A stretch of DNA of 64,000 bases. Source: Liquorilactobacillus mali (GTDB lineage Bacteria > Bacillota > Bacilli > Lactobacillales > Lactobacillaceae). The stretch lies in assembly GCF_001437155.1 (NCBI RefSeq), contig NZ_JQAR01000001.1:62001-126000 (forward strand), written 5' to 3'. The stretch's first letter is position 1, and each line of letters opens with the position of its first letter. Shown piece after piece: positions 7,870-16,177 of the stretch. The notes under the pieces are model-generated. The model was not told the DNA's origin, ran no database searches, and worked only from the letters and a program-made list of their open reading frames with translations. A program made the position numbers and the translations under genes.

Positions 7870-9144
7870 TTGAGTACATGGATGGGTGAATTACCGGTAA
7901 AATTACAGCAAACGATTGAAGAGGTCGAAAAACAAATAAAGAGTAAGATACAAGAGATTGACGATCAGGCTACATACAATCAAATGAGGGTGCTGAAATG
8001 TTTTAAAAAGCATAACGTAGCCGAGGAAGATTTTGCAGGTTCGACTGGCTATGGGTATGATGATGTCGGTCGAGACAAACTTGATGCAATTTATGCAGAT
8101 TACTTTAATACCGAAGATGCAATGGTTAGACCGCAATTAATTTCCGGAACACATGCCATTACAACAGCACTTTTTGGGGTGCTTAGGCCAGGAGATACAT
8201 TATTTTATATGACAGGAATGCCATATGATACCATTCAGCATGTTGTCGGTATTGTTGGAGATGAACCTGGAGCAATGAAAGATTTTGGTATTAACTTTAA
8301 TCACTCGTCATTACTTGAAAATGGTGAGGTTGATTATGAAGATGTTGCGAAAAAATTGAAAGCTGACGAGAAGATTAAAGTAATTGCTATTCAGCGTTCA
8401 CGTGGTTATTCAGACAGAGCAAGCTTTACTGTCGAAAAAATCAAGCAGATGATTAAATTTGTAAAACAAATCAGGCCAAATGTGATTGTATTTGTTGATA
8501 ATTGTTACGGTGAGTTTTCAGAAATTCACGAACCAACCGAATATGGTGCAGATCTGATGGCGGGTTCATTGTTTAAAAATGCTGGTGCTGGAATTGCTAA
8601 GACCGGGGCCTACATAGTGGGAAGAAAAGATCTAATCAAGCAAGCAGGGAATAGATTAAATGTTCCAGGAGCAGGTAAAAATGAAGGGGCGACTATCGGA
8701 CACATGCGTGATATGTTTCAAGGTTTCTTCTTGGCACCAAATGTGACTGCTAATGCAATTAAGGGCGCAGTATTTGCAAGTGCACTGTTAGAAAAAATGG
8801 GACTCGATGTTTCACCAAAATGGAATGAACCGAGAACAGATTTGGTACAGACGATTAACTTTGGAAACCCTGAGGCAATGATTTCTTTTTGTGCGGCAAT
8901 TCAACATTATTCACCTGTGAATTCGTTTGTAGATCCGGTACCCAGTTACATGGACGGATACGAGGACGAAGAAATAATGGCATCGGGTAGTTTTACAGAA
9001 GGTTCAACAATTGAACTATCATCTGACGGGCCTTTGAGACCTCCATTTACTTTGTATATTCAAGGAGGATTAACTTATTCACACGTAAAAATTGCGATTA
9101 GTAACGCAGTAAGCGAAACTTTCTTCGAAAACAAAAAGATGTAA
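7870..9144 (+). CDS. ynbB: YnbB family PLP-dependent protein (methionine gamma-lyase family, aluminium resistance protein)
   Basis: A 424-residue fold-type I PLP enzyme. QLISGTHAITTALFG is the cofactor phosphate region, VFVDNCYGEF holds the PLP-ring aspartate, and AGSLFKNAGAGIAKTGAYI is the lysine region. The family is annotated as aluminium resistance protein or methionine gamma-lyase-like, but its substrate is not established. The start is TTG at 7870, after AAGGA in the end of miaA. The order miaA-ynbB-glnR-glnA is the same as in Bacillus (with hfq missing here), which supports the call but does not explain the link. Confidence 0.9.
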   Translation: MSTWMGELPVKLQQTIEEVEKQIKSKIQEIDDQATYNQMRVLKCFKKHNVAEEDFAGSTGYGYDDVGRDKLDAIYADYFNTEDAMVRPQLISGTHAITTALFGVLRPGDTLFYMTGMPYDTIQHVVGIVGDEPGAMKDFGINFNHSSLLENGEVDYEDVAKKLKADEKIKVIAIQRSRGYSDRASFTVEKIKQMIKFVKQIRPNVIVFVDNCYGEFSEIHEPTEYGADLMAGSLFKNAGAGIAKTGAYIVGRKDLIKQAGNRLNVPGAGKNEGATIGHMRDMFQGFFLAPNVTANAIKGAVFASALLEKMGLDVSPKWNEPRTDLVQTINFGNPEAMISFCAAIQHYSPVNSFVDPVPSYMDGYEDEEIMASGSFTEGSTIELSSDGPLRPPFTLYIQGGLTYSHVKIAISNAVSETFFENKKM

Positions 9145-9149
9145 GAAGA

Positions 9150-9169
9150 TGTAACATTTGGCGTTGACA
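9150..9169 (+). promoter_or_regulatory. Candidate GlnR operator overlapping the glnR -35 box
   Basis: An imperfect dyad, TGTAAC (9150-9155) and GTTGACA (9163-9169), overlaps the -35 hexamer, the place where GlnR represses its own operon. The half-sites resemble TGTNA/TNACA, but the dyad is 3 bases longer than the usual 17-bp box, so the call is tentative. Confidence 0.45.
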
Positions 9170-9192
9170 TTCATAATGCCCCTTGCTATCAT
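9164..9192 (+). promoter_or_regulatory. Sigma-A promoter of glnR-glnA
   Basis: A perfect -35 TTGACA (9164-9169), a 17-base spacer and TATCAT (9187-9192), 28 bases before the glnR ATG. This is one of the best promoters in the window. Confidence 0.9.
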
Positions 9193-9219
9193 AAGGGCGT
9201 AACTTAGAGGAGGGTTGTT

Positions 9220-9609
9220 ATGAAAGAGAAGGAGCTCAGACGGTCGCTTGCTGTTTTGCCTATTGGTACTGTGATGAAACTCACAAATTTATCTGCACGT
9301 CAGATTCGTTACTACGAAGAACAAGAGTTGGTCATGCCTAAGCGCAGTGAAGGTAATCGTAGAATGTATTCTTTGAATGACATTGATCGTCTACTTGAGA
9401 TTAAGGATTTCTTGGATGAAGGGATTAATATGGCTGGTATTAAGCATATATACGATGAGAAGGAACGAAAACTTGCTGAGAAACAAGCTAAGCTTGAGAA
9501 ACCACTGACGGATACTGATGTGCGACGGATTTTGCGTGATGAGTTTATTGCAGTGAGTGGGCTCGGCAAACAGAATGAGTCTTCTTTTAAACATAATAGT
9601 AACTTCTAA
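9220..9609 (+). CDS. glnR: Nitrogen repressor GlnR, MerR family
   Basis: This dimeric repressor responds to nitrogen supply through feedback-inhibited glutamine synthetase. The 129-residue protein has a winged-helix MerR domain at about residues 12-85 ([20 protein letters not shown], then [14 protein letters not shown]) and a short C-terminal tail. GlnR proteins use this tail to sense glutamine synthetase. The ribosome site AGAGGAGGG is strong. It is followed by glnA in the same operon, and a candidate operator overlaps the promoter, which is the expected autoregulatory arrangement. Confidence 0.95.
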   Translation: MKEKELRRSLAVLPIGTVMKLTNLSARQIRYYEEQELVMPKRSEGNRRMYSLNDIDRLLEIKDFLDEGINMAGIKHIYDEKERKLAEKQAKLEKPLTDTDVRRILRDEFIAVSGLGKQNESSFKHNSNF

Positions 9610-9631
9610 AAATTCAATAAGGAGCGATTTA

Positions 9632-10978
9632 ATGATGGTAAAGCCTAATTATACAAAGGATGATATCCGTAAAATAGCCAAAGATGAAAATGTTAAGTTT
9701 TTGCGTTTGATGTTCACCGATCTATATGGTGTTATCAAGAATGTTGAGGTTCCAATTAGCCAACTTGAAAAATTATTGGATAACAAATTAATGTTTGATG
9801 GTTCTTCAATTGATGGTTTTGTTAGGATTGAAGAGAGTGATATGTGGTTATATCCAGACTTATCAACTTGGATGATTTTCCCATGGGGAAGCGAACATGG
9901 GAAAGTAGCTCGTGTTATTTGTGAGGTCTACAATGCTGATCGCACACCATTCATCGGTGATCCACGTAATAACTTGATTCGAGTTCTTGACGAAATGAAG
10001 GAATTAGGCTTTACCGACTTTAATATTGGACCTGAACCAGAGTTCTTCTTGTTTAAACTTGATCCAGAAACTGGCAAGCCAACATTGAACCTTAATGATA
10101 AGGGAAGTTACTTCGATTTAGCTCCTGTTGATTTGGGCGAGAATTGCCGTCGTGACATTGTTTTGGAATTGGAAAACATGGGCTTTGATATTGAGGCTTC
10201 TCACCATGAAGTTGCTCCTGGACAACATGAAATCGACTTTAAGTATGCTGATGCACTCCAAGCATGTGATAATATTCAAACATTTAAGTTAGTTGTAAAA
10301 ACTGTTGCAAGAAAACATGGTTTACATGCAACATTTATGCCAAAACCACTTGACCGCATTAACGGATCAGGTATGCACATTAATATGTCATTGTTTAATG
10401 GTGATGGAAACGCATTTTTTGATGAAAATGATGAAATGCAATTATCTACAGAAGCACGTTACTTCTTAGGCGGGTTGTTGACACATGCACGTAGCTTCAC
10501 AGCTGTAACTAACCCAACTGTTAACTCATACAAGCGTTTAGTTCCTGGATATGAAGCACCTGTTTATGTTGCTTGGTCTGGTCGTAACCGTTCACCACTT
10601 GTACGTGTTCCAATCGCACGTGGTATGTCAACACGTCTTGAATTACGTAGTGTAGATCCAAGTGCAAATCCATACTTAGCAATTGCTTCAATTCTAGAAG
10701 CAGGGTTGGATGGGCTACGTAAGAAGATCGAAGCTCCAAAGCCAATCGATCGCAACATCTATGTGATGGATGAGGAAGAACGTAAGGCAAATGGTATCTC
10801 TGATCTTCCATCAACATTGCATAACGCACTTAAAGAACTTGAAAAAGATGAAGTAATTGCAAAAGCAATGGGTCCTCATTTGTATCAAAACTTTATTGAA
10901 GGTAAGAAACTCGAATGGGGTGCTTATCGTCAAGAAGTTTCACAATGGGAACGTGATCAGTACTTAGAATTATATTAG
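9632..10978 (+). CDS. glnA: Glutamine synthetase, type I
   Basis: This enzyme makes glutamine from glutamate, ammonia and ATP, and in Gram-positives also controls GlnR. The 448-residue protein shows the family motifs [38 protein letters not shown] and NRSPLVRVP. The start is ATG at 9632 after AAGGAG; ATG 9635 is a near-equal alternative. A longer frame from 9557 would overlap glnR and is rejected. The length near 445 and the absence of an adenylylation-site region fit the Gram-positive GSI-alpha type. Confidence 0.97.
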   Translation: MMVKPNYTKDDIRKIAKDENVKFLRLMFTDLYGVIKNVEVPISQLEKLLDNKLMFDGSSIDGFVRIEESDMWLYPDLSTWMIFPWGSEHGKVARVICEVYNADRTPFIGDPRNNLIRVLDEMKELGFTDFNIGPEPEFFLFKLDPETGKPTLNLNDKGSYFDLAPVDLGENCRRDIVLELENMGFDIEASHHEVAPGQHEIDFKYADALQACDNIQTFKLVVKTVARKHGLHATFMPKPLDRINGSGMHINMSLFNGDGNAFFDENDEMQLSTEARYFLGGLLTHARSFTAVTNPTVNSYKRLVPGYEAPVYVAWSGRNRSPLVRVPIARGMSTRLELRSVDPSANPYLAIASILEAGLDGLRKKIEAPKPIDRNIYVMDEEERKANGISDLPSTLHNALKELEKDEVIAKAMGPHLYQNFIEGKKLEWGAYRQEVSQWERDQYLELY

Positions 10979-10987
10979 AGTCAAAAT

Positions 10988-11044
10988 AAAAACCGTTGGC
11001 AAATTAGTTACCTGTTCATCAGGAATAATCGCCAATGGTTTTTA
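10988..11044 (+). terminator. Terminator of glnR-glnA
   Basis: The long stem AAAACCGTTGGC / GCCAATGGTTTT has one G-U pair, an inner CCTG/CAGG hairpin and a T-rich end. It lies between the convergent glnA and the YolD-like gene; the A-rich left flank means it could also act on the minus strand. Confidence 0.85.
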
Positions 11045-11076
11045 TTAGTCAACAACTAAGATATTTAGGGATGATT

Positions 11077-11400
11077 TTATCTTTTTGCCAGTTTAATGTA
11101 TTTTATTTGGTTAATATTTAACAGGTGCGATAAATTATCTCCAAGACTATCAAGTTTAAGAATTGTTTTATTGTTTTTGTTTCTTGAGATGAAACCAGTT
11201 GCTACAAATTCATTATCATGAATATCTTTATAACTTATACTGATGACTTTATGTTTTTGAATAGCCTGGTTAATAAAATAGTTAAGCTGGAAGATAGGCA
11301 TCTGTATGCAGTTACTAAAATCTTGCTTAGCATACGAAGTAAATTGCTTTTGGATATTCTGAGTGACTTGCTGCAGTGTTGTTTTTTTTAATTCTAGCAT
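11077..11400 (-). CDS. YolD-like protein, SOS-regulated
   Basis: A 107-residue protein. Its C-terminal half (about 45-105) follows the YolD pattern: a short helix, then ISISYKDIHDNEFVATGFIS, a strand pair, then LSHLLNINQIKYIKL. YolD-like proteins are small, of unknown biochemical role, and are often encoded next to Y-family DNA polymerase genes and under LexA control. Here no polymerase gene is adjacent. The ATG at 11400 has AAGGAG 12 bases upstream. Two SOS boxes cover its promoter, which supports the family assignment independently. The sequence similarity is recognised by eye only. Confidence 0.65.
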   Translation of the reverse strand: MLELKKTTLQQVTQNIQKQFTSYAKQDFSNCIQMPIFQLNYFINQAIQKHKVISISYKDIHDNEFVATGFISRNKNNKTILKLDSLGDNLSHLLNINQIKYIKLAKR

Positions 11401-11423
11401 ATTGGAAACACTCTCCTTTTTCA

Positions 11424-11435
11424 GAACATTTGTTC
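11424..11435 (-). promoter_or_regulatory. SOS (LexA/DinR) box 1
   Basis: The perfect palindrome GAACATTTGTTC matches the Gram-positive LexA box core GAAC-N4-GTTC. It lies just downstream of the -10 box of the YolD-like gene. Confidence 0.85.
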
Positions 11436-11444
11436 GATATTTAT

Positions 11445-11472
11445 ATTATAGAACAAATGTTCGAAAAAGCAA
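11445..11472 (-). promoter_or_regulatory. Promoter of the YolD-like gene
   Basis: On the minus strand the -35 is TTGCTT (11467-11472) and the -10 is a perfect TATAAT (11445-11450), with a 16-base spacer. SOS box 2 lies entirely in the spacer. Confidence 0.8.
11451..11462 (-). promoter_or_regulatory. SOS (LexA/DinR) box 2
   Basis: A second perfect palindrome, GAACAAATGTTC, 27 bp centre to centre from box 1 and inside the promoter spacer, so a bound LexA would block polymerase. Confidence 0.88.
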
Positions 11473-11583
11473 GCGGTAAAAGTATTTTTTATTAAGAAAT
11501 TCTAATTAAGAATAACTTGAAATGTTTTGAAAAAAAGTACATGATAATCTTAATACAATATTTTAGAGGAGAGTTTTGTAAAC

Positions 11584-12204
11584 ATGTCTAAACGGGGAAT
11601 GTTGATAGTATTGTCTGGACCTTCTGGAGTTGGTAAGGGAACAGTTAGGAAAGCTATTTTTGAGCAAGATGATAATAAGTTTCATTATTCGATCTCTATG
11701 ACTACGAGATCGATGCGAAAAGGTGAGGTTGATGGAAAAGATTATTATTTTGTTTCGAAGGCTGAGTTTGAAAAGGAAATTCGAAATGGCGGCATGCTTG
11801 AATATGCTCAGTATGTTGACAATTATTATGGAACACCGCTAAAATATGTTAATGAGATGCTTGATCAAGGCAAGGATGTTTTTCTTGAGATCGAAGTAAA
11901 TGGTGCTATGCAAGTTCGTGAAAAATGTCCTGATGGTTTATTTATTTTTTTGACACCTCCAGATCTTATGGAACTGCGTCATAGAATAAGCGGACGTGGA
12001 ACAGATGATTTAGCGACTATTGATAAGCGTATGGCTAAAGCAGTTGAAGAAATTGAAATGATGCAAAATTACGATTACGCGGTTGTTAATGACGAAGTTT
12101 TGAACGCGGTTGAGAAGGTAAAGACTATTATCAGGGCTGAAAGATGGCGGGTAAAGAGATTCTTACCTGATTATAAAAAGCGATTAGGAGATGATTTGAA
12201 ATGA
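11584..12204 (+). CDS. gmk: Guanylate kinase
   Basis: This enzyme phosphorylates GMP to GDP with ATP. The 206-residue protein has the P-loop GPSGVGKGT at residues 12-20, the GMP-binding region [20 protein letters not shown] type (here [20 protein letters not shown]), and the LID arginines in RISGRGTDD. The ribosome site GAGGAG lies about 12 bases before the ATG. It overlaps rpoZ by 4 bases, and is the first gene of a long operon running to thiN. Confidence 0.97.
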   Translation: MSKRGMLIVLSGPSGVGKGTVRKAIFEQDDNKFHYSISMTTRSMRKGEVDGKDYYFVSKAEFEKEIRNGGMLEYAQYVDNYYGTPLKYVNEMLDQGKDVFLEIEVNGAMQVREKCPDGLFIFLTPPDLMELRHRISGRGTDDLATIDKRMAKAVEEIEMMQNYDYAVVNDEVLNAVEKVKTIIRAERWRVKRFLPDYKKRLGDDLK

Positions 12205-12413
12205 TTTTATATCCATCAGTTGATGATTTATTGGAGCGGATTGATTCGCGTTATTCGTTGGTAATGTTAGCTAGTAAAAGAGCTCATGAATTGGATGCAG
12301 GTGCAATTCCAATGCTTAGTGAATATAAGTCTGTTAAGAATGTTGGCAAAGCGCTTGAGGAAGTTGTTGCTGACGATTTAATTATTGATCCGGACCACAG
12401 AGACGAAGTATAG
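12201..12413 (+). CDS. rpoZ: RNA polymerase omega subunit
   Basis: A 70-residue protein ([20 protein letters not shown], then [10 protein letters not shown]) with the omega pattern. It helps assemble and stabilise RNA polymerase around beta prime. The start overlaps the stop of gmk (ATGA), and AGGAG in the end of gmk is the ribosome site. The conserved gmk-rpoZ-coaBC-priA order supports the call. Confidence 0.95.
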   Translation: MILYPSVDDLLERIDSRYSLVMLASKRAHELDAGAIPMLSEYKSVKNVGKALEEVVADDLIIDPDHRDEV

Positions 12414-12430
12414 TTTCTTACTTCAGAGAA

Positions 12431-12487
12431 AGGCCATGAGACTGCTGATATGCTGGTATCAGAATAATAGTCACAATGGTCTTTTTT
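12431..12487 (+). terminator. Terminator or attenuator after rpoZ
   Basis: GGCCAT...ATGGTC with an inner CTGATA...TATCAG hairpin is followed by a run of six T. It probably ends part of the gmk-rpoZ transcription before coaBC. Confidence 0.7.
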
Positions 12488-12502
12488 GATGTTCTTTTTT
12501 GG

Positions 12503-12524
12503 CTATATTATTGATACAATATAG
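12503..12524 (+). promoter_or_regulatory. Extended -10 promoter with dyad before coaBC
   Basis: TGATACAAT (12512-12520) is an extended -10 element. It sits within a perfect 7-bp inverted repeat, CTATATT (12503-12509) and AATATAG (12518-12524), which might be an operator or may be chance in AT-rich DNA. The -35 position is poor. Confidence 0.45.
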
Positions 12525-12546
12525 TTATCATTAAGGAGGGTTACAA

Positions 12547-13725
12547 TTGGAGAATATGCATGTCGCTGTCTGTGTAACTGGAGGAATTGCAGCTTATAAA
12601 GCGGTTATTTTTATTAGAAAATTAATCAAGGAAAAAGCAGAAGTTAAAGTCGTAATGACCGAAGAAGCAGCGAGCTTTGTGACTCCGCTAACCTTTAAAA
12701 CTATCAGTCGGAATAATGTATACTGTGAAATGGGACAACAACAGGGAATTGTTGATCATGTTGAACTTGCTAAATGGGCGGATATCGCAGTGGTTATCCC
12801 TGCAACTGCCAATACTGTCGGCAAAATTGCTAACGGTATTGCCGACAATTTTGCAACAACATGTTTGATTGCTATGGATTGTCCAAAGTTTATAGTACCT
12901 GCAATGAATGATAAAATGTATGATAATGAAGCAGTGCAAAGAAATCTGCAGCAACTAAATGAAGATGGATATCAAGTCTTGGAACCTGATACTGGATTTC
13001 TCGCTGAAGGATATGATGCTAAAGGCCGTATGCCAGAACCGGATGCAATTTTTAAATGGATTAGTGATTTCATCTCAAACAAGCAAGATCTAAAAGGGAA
13101 AAAAGTCGTGGTTACTGCAGGACACACGATTGAAGCGATTGATCCTGTAAGATATATTACGAACCATTCTTCTGGTAAGATGGGATTTGCAGTCGCTAGG
13201 GATGCAGTAAGACGTGGAGCGGATGTAATCCTAATAAGTGGGCCAACTCATTTGGCTAATGACACAGGTGCGGAGCTGGTATCTGTTAGAACGACTGCTC
13301 AAATGTATAAGGCTGTAGAAGAACAATATTTGGATTCAGACATTGTGATTATGGCGGCCGCAGTAGCCGATTATCACGTGCTCCGGCCTTCAAAACAAAA
13401 AATTAAAAAGACGGGCAGTAAATTGACTCTTGAACTAGAAAAAAATATTGATATTTTAAAAGAACTTGGTCAGAAGAAAAAAGCACAAAAATTGATTGGT
13501 TTTGCCGCTGAAACACAAAATCTATTAGAAAATGGACAACAAAAATTGATTAGTAAAAATCTCGACTTGATTGTTGCAAATGATGTTTCACGTTCAGATA
13601 TTGGTTTTGGCAGTGATGAAAATGAAGTGGTCTTTATGCGACCTGGCAAAGAAAATATCAATAGTCCAAAAACTGATAAAAATGATATTGCCAAGATGAT
13701 TTTTGATCTCATTACAGAAGACTAG
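12547..13725 (+). CDS. coaBC: Bifunctional phosphopantothenoylcysteine decarboxylase / phosphopantothenate-cysteine ligase
   Basis: The two domains catalyse consecutive steps of coenzyme A synthesis. The N-terminal FMN flavoprotein domain (about 1-180) has CVTGGIAAYK, PATANTVGKIANGIADN and PAMNDKMYD; the C-terminal ligase domain (about 185-392) has SSGKMG, AAAVADYH and KIKKTG. In the flavoprotein clamp the usual ACG segment reads AEG (Glu154), so the catalytic Cys known from E. coli is replaced. The start is TTG at 12547 with AAGGAGGG 6 bases upstream. The stop codon is part of the ribosome site of priA. Confidence 0.95.
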   Translation: MENMHVAVCVTGGIAAYKAVIFIRKLIKEKAEVKVVMTEEAASFVTPLTFKTISRNNVYCEMGQQQGIVDHVELAKWADIAVVIPATANTVGKIANGIADNFATTCLIAMDCPKFIVPAMNDKMYDNEAVQRNLQQLNEDGYQVLEPDTGFLAEGYDAKGRMPEPDAIFKWISDFISNKQDLKGKKVVVTAGHTIEAIDPVRYITNHSSGKMGFAVARDAVRRGADVILISGPTHLANDTGAELVSVRTTAQMYKAVEEQYLDSDIVIMAAAVADYHVLRPSKQKIKKTGSKLTLELEKNIDILKELGQKKKAQKLIGFAAETQNLLENGQQKLISKNLDLIVANDVSRSDIGFGSDENEVVFMRPGKENINSPKTDKNDIAKMIFDLITED

Positions 13726-13730
13726 GGGGA
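13724..13730 (+). promoter_or_regulatory. Ribosome binding site that points to the ATC start of priA
   Basis: AGGGGGA overlaps the coaBC stop codon and ends 7 bases before ATC at 13738. It is about 47 bases from the first ATG in frame (13777), much too far to serve that codon. Confidence 0.65.
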
Positions 13731-13737
13731 ATTCACA

Positions 13738-16158
13738 ATCGCATCTTTTGCTGAAATAATTGTTGACGTACCAGCTATGCAAACTGACAAGCCTTTTGTA
13801 TATCAAATTCCTCCTAAATTTGAAGATATGATTCAGGTAGGAATGCGGGTAAGTGTGCCATTTGGAAATGGTAATCGGTTAATTCAGGGATTTGTAGTAG
13901 GATTAAAAGCTGGCAATGATTTTTCTGGAAAAATCAAGGAAATAAAGTCTTTGATTGATGTTGAACCAGTACTAACTGAGGAATCAATTGCATTAGCAAA
14001 ATGGTTGGCGCATGAGACATACTCATTTCTGATAAGTTGTCTGCAGGTAATGCTGCCAAGTGCGATGCGCGCTAAATATTATAAACAGTTGGTTCTTGTT
14101 GATGATGCAGTTGATCCAGCAGTTAAAGAGTATTTTTCTTCCAATAAGAAACAAATTCTGAATGAAGATAAGATCAATCCAGCATTATTGAAACAATTAA
14201 TGGCTGCCAGAACTTCAGGAAAAATTAATTTAGAATATTTGATGAAAGATAGTTTAGTTGAAAAAAAGGTTCAGGTTATTCTGAACAATTTGACAGCAAA
14301 AAGTTACAAAATTGAAAAAGATAAATTGCGTGCCAATGCTTTAAACTTGAATAGACTGCTTGATTATTTGATTAAACTTGAAGATTCACCAGTTGAACAA
14401 ACAATGGTTGAGCAAAAATTAGGAATTACAAGTGCTGTAATAAAAAATGCAGAATCAAAGAATTGGCTAAAACGCAAAGCTATTGTGAAAAGAAGGGCAG
14501 CTTATAAGCAAAGTGATTTTGTTAGAACCACATCAAAAGAACTTACCAGTGCCCAAAAAGATGTTATTGCTAAAATCAGCAATTCCATGGATGAAAATAA
14601 AGAAAAAATTTTCTTGCTCGAAGGTGTAACAGGGAGTGGAAAGACAGAAGTTTATCTTCAGGCAATGGCAAAAGCGCTTAAGGAGGGCAAGACTGCTCTA
14701 ATGCTAGTTCCAGAAATAGCATTAACACCGCAAATGGTAAAGAATGTAGTTGGAAGATTTGGCTCAAATGTAGCGCTATTGCACAGTGGGCTATCCGAAG
14801 GTGAACGTCTAGATGAGTGGCGCAGAATTCAAAATGGAAGTGCAAAGGTAGTTGTTGGTGCAAGATCGGCAGTTTTTGCTCCTTTGAAGAAAATTGGCAT
14901 AATTGTTATCGATGAAGAACATGAAGCAAGTTATAAGCAAGAAAAAATGCCGCGGTATCATGCCATAGAAGTTGCGAAGTGGCGTGCACGATACCACAAT
15001 TGTTCTTTAGTTTTAGGCAGTGCCACACCTTCACTTGAGTCAAGGGCGCGTGCCCAAAAAGGTGTCTACGAATGGCTTCATCTTAGTGAGAGAATCAATA
15101 AGATGCCTTTGCCAGAAGTTGAACTGATTGATATGAGAAAGGCAACTAAAAAAATTGATGATAATGTTGATTTTTCGACTGAATTGCGCAGTGAAATTGC
15201 TCTGAGACTGAAACGTAAGGAACAAATCATTTTGATGCTCAATCGGAGAGGGTACTCTTCTTTTATGATGTGCCGTGACTGTGGTGAGGTTTTGCTATGT
15301 CCAAATTGCGACATTTCACTAACTCTGCATTTAGACAGTCATTCAATGAAATGCCATTATTGTGGACATGAAGAGAAAATACCACAGAAATGTCCAAGTT
15401 GTGGCAGTAATAAAATTCGATACTATGGAACTGGAACTCAAAAGGTTGAGCAGGAATTGCAAAACTTATTTCCAGAAGCACGTGTTTTGAGAATGGATGT
15501 GGATACCACTAGAAGAAAAGGAATGCATGCCAAAATCTTGAAGCAATTTGGTGAAAAGAAAGCTGATATCCTATTAGGAACACAAATGATTGCAAAAGGA
15601 TTGGATTATCCTGATGTGACATTGGTCGGTGTTTTGAACGCAGATACAGCACTTGGACTGGCTGACTTTAGGGCAAGTGAACGAACCTTTCAATTATTAA
15701 CACAGGTAAGTGGAAGGGCAGGAAGGGCCGATAAAGAAGGCAAAGTCATTATTCAGACTTTTAATCCTGAACACTATGCTCTGCAACTGGCAAAGAAACA
15801 AGATTATGAAAGATTCTTTGTTAGAGAAATGAATGTGCGGCATCAAAATGGTTATCCACCATATTTTTATACGGTCCAAATTACTGCCAGTGCAAAAGAA
15901 GAAGGTCTGGCTGCAAAAAAGATCTACCAGATTTATGCTGAATTAAAATCTTCTTTGAGTCCAAAATCGATTATTTTAGGACCAACGCCGAAAGCAATAA
16001 TGCGTATTAATAATCAATTTTATTACCAGTTGATTATCAAATATAAAAAAGAACTTAATTTAGATGCAGCGTTAAATACAATTTTACAGAAGAGTCAAAA
16101 AGATGAGCGGCAGGGAATTTTAATTTCAATCGATAAAGAGCCACTTAATTTTATTTAA
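13738..16158 (+). CDS. priA: Primosomal protein N' (replication restart helicase PriA)
   Basis: This 3'-5' helicase reloads the replisome at stalled forks. Domains: an N-terminal DNA-binding region, a helicase with Walker A GVTGSGKT (residues 296-303) and DEEH, a zinc-binding insert with eight Cys in four pairs (CRDC, CPNC, CHYC, CPSC), and helicase motifs to GRAGRADKEG. The family N-terminus, AEIIVDVPAMQTDKPFVYQI here, lies upstream of the first ATG (13777). The frame opens after a TAG at 13723, and no ATG, GTG or TTG occurs before 13777. The most likely start is therefore ATC at 13738 (806 residues), served by AGGGGGA. A sequencing error changing ATG to ATC is the alternative. Confidence 0.9.
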   Translation: MASFAEIIVDVPAMQTDKPFVYQIPPKFEDMIQVGMRVSVPFGNGNRLIQGFVVGLKAGNDFSGKIKEIKSLIDVEPVLTEESIALAKWLAHETYSFLISCLQVMLPSAMRAKYYKQLVLVDDAVDPAVKEYFSSNKKQILNEDKINPALLKQLMAARTSGKINLEYLMKDSLVEKKVQVILNNLTAKSYKIEKDKLRANALNLNRLLDYLIKLEDSPVEQTMVEQKLGITSAVIKNAESKNWLKRKAIVKRRAAYKQSDFVRTTSKELTSAQKDVIAKISNSMDENKEKIFLLEGVTGSGKTEVYLQAMAKALKEGKTALMLVPEIALTPQMVKNVVGRFGSNVALLHSGLSEGERLDEWRRIQNGSAKVVVGARSAVFAPLKKIGIIVIDEEHEASYKQEKMPRYHAIEVAKWRARYHNCSLVLGSATPSLESRARAQKGVYEWLHLSERINKMPLPEVELIDMRKATKKIDDNVDFSTELRSEIALRLKRKEQIILMLNRRGYSSFMMCRDCGEVLLCPNCDISLTLHLDSHSMKCHYCGHEEKIPQKCPSCGSNKIRYYGTGTQKVEQELQNLFPEARVLRMDVDTTRRKGMHAKILKQFGEKKADILLGTQMIAKGLDYPDVTLVGVLNADTALGLADFRASERTFQLLTQVSGRAGRADKEGKVIIQTFNPEHYALQLAKKQDYERFFVREMNVRHQNGYPPYFYTVQITASAKEEGLAAKKIYQIYAELKSSLSPKSIILGPTPKAIMRINNQFYYQLIIKYKKELNLDAALNTILQKSQKDERQGILISIDKEPLNFI

Positions 16159-16177
16159 AGGGAAACGAGGTATTTAG

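Noticed and set aside
10521-10829. 102-codon minus-strand frame within glnA
   Set aside because: It is a shadow of the highly conserved glutamine synthetase frame, with His-rich composition produced by the sense codons.
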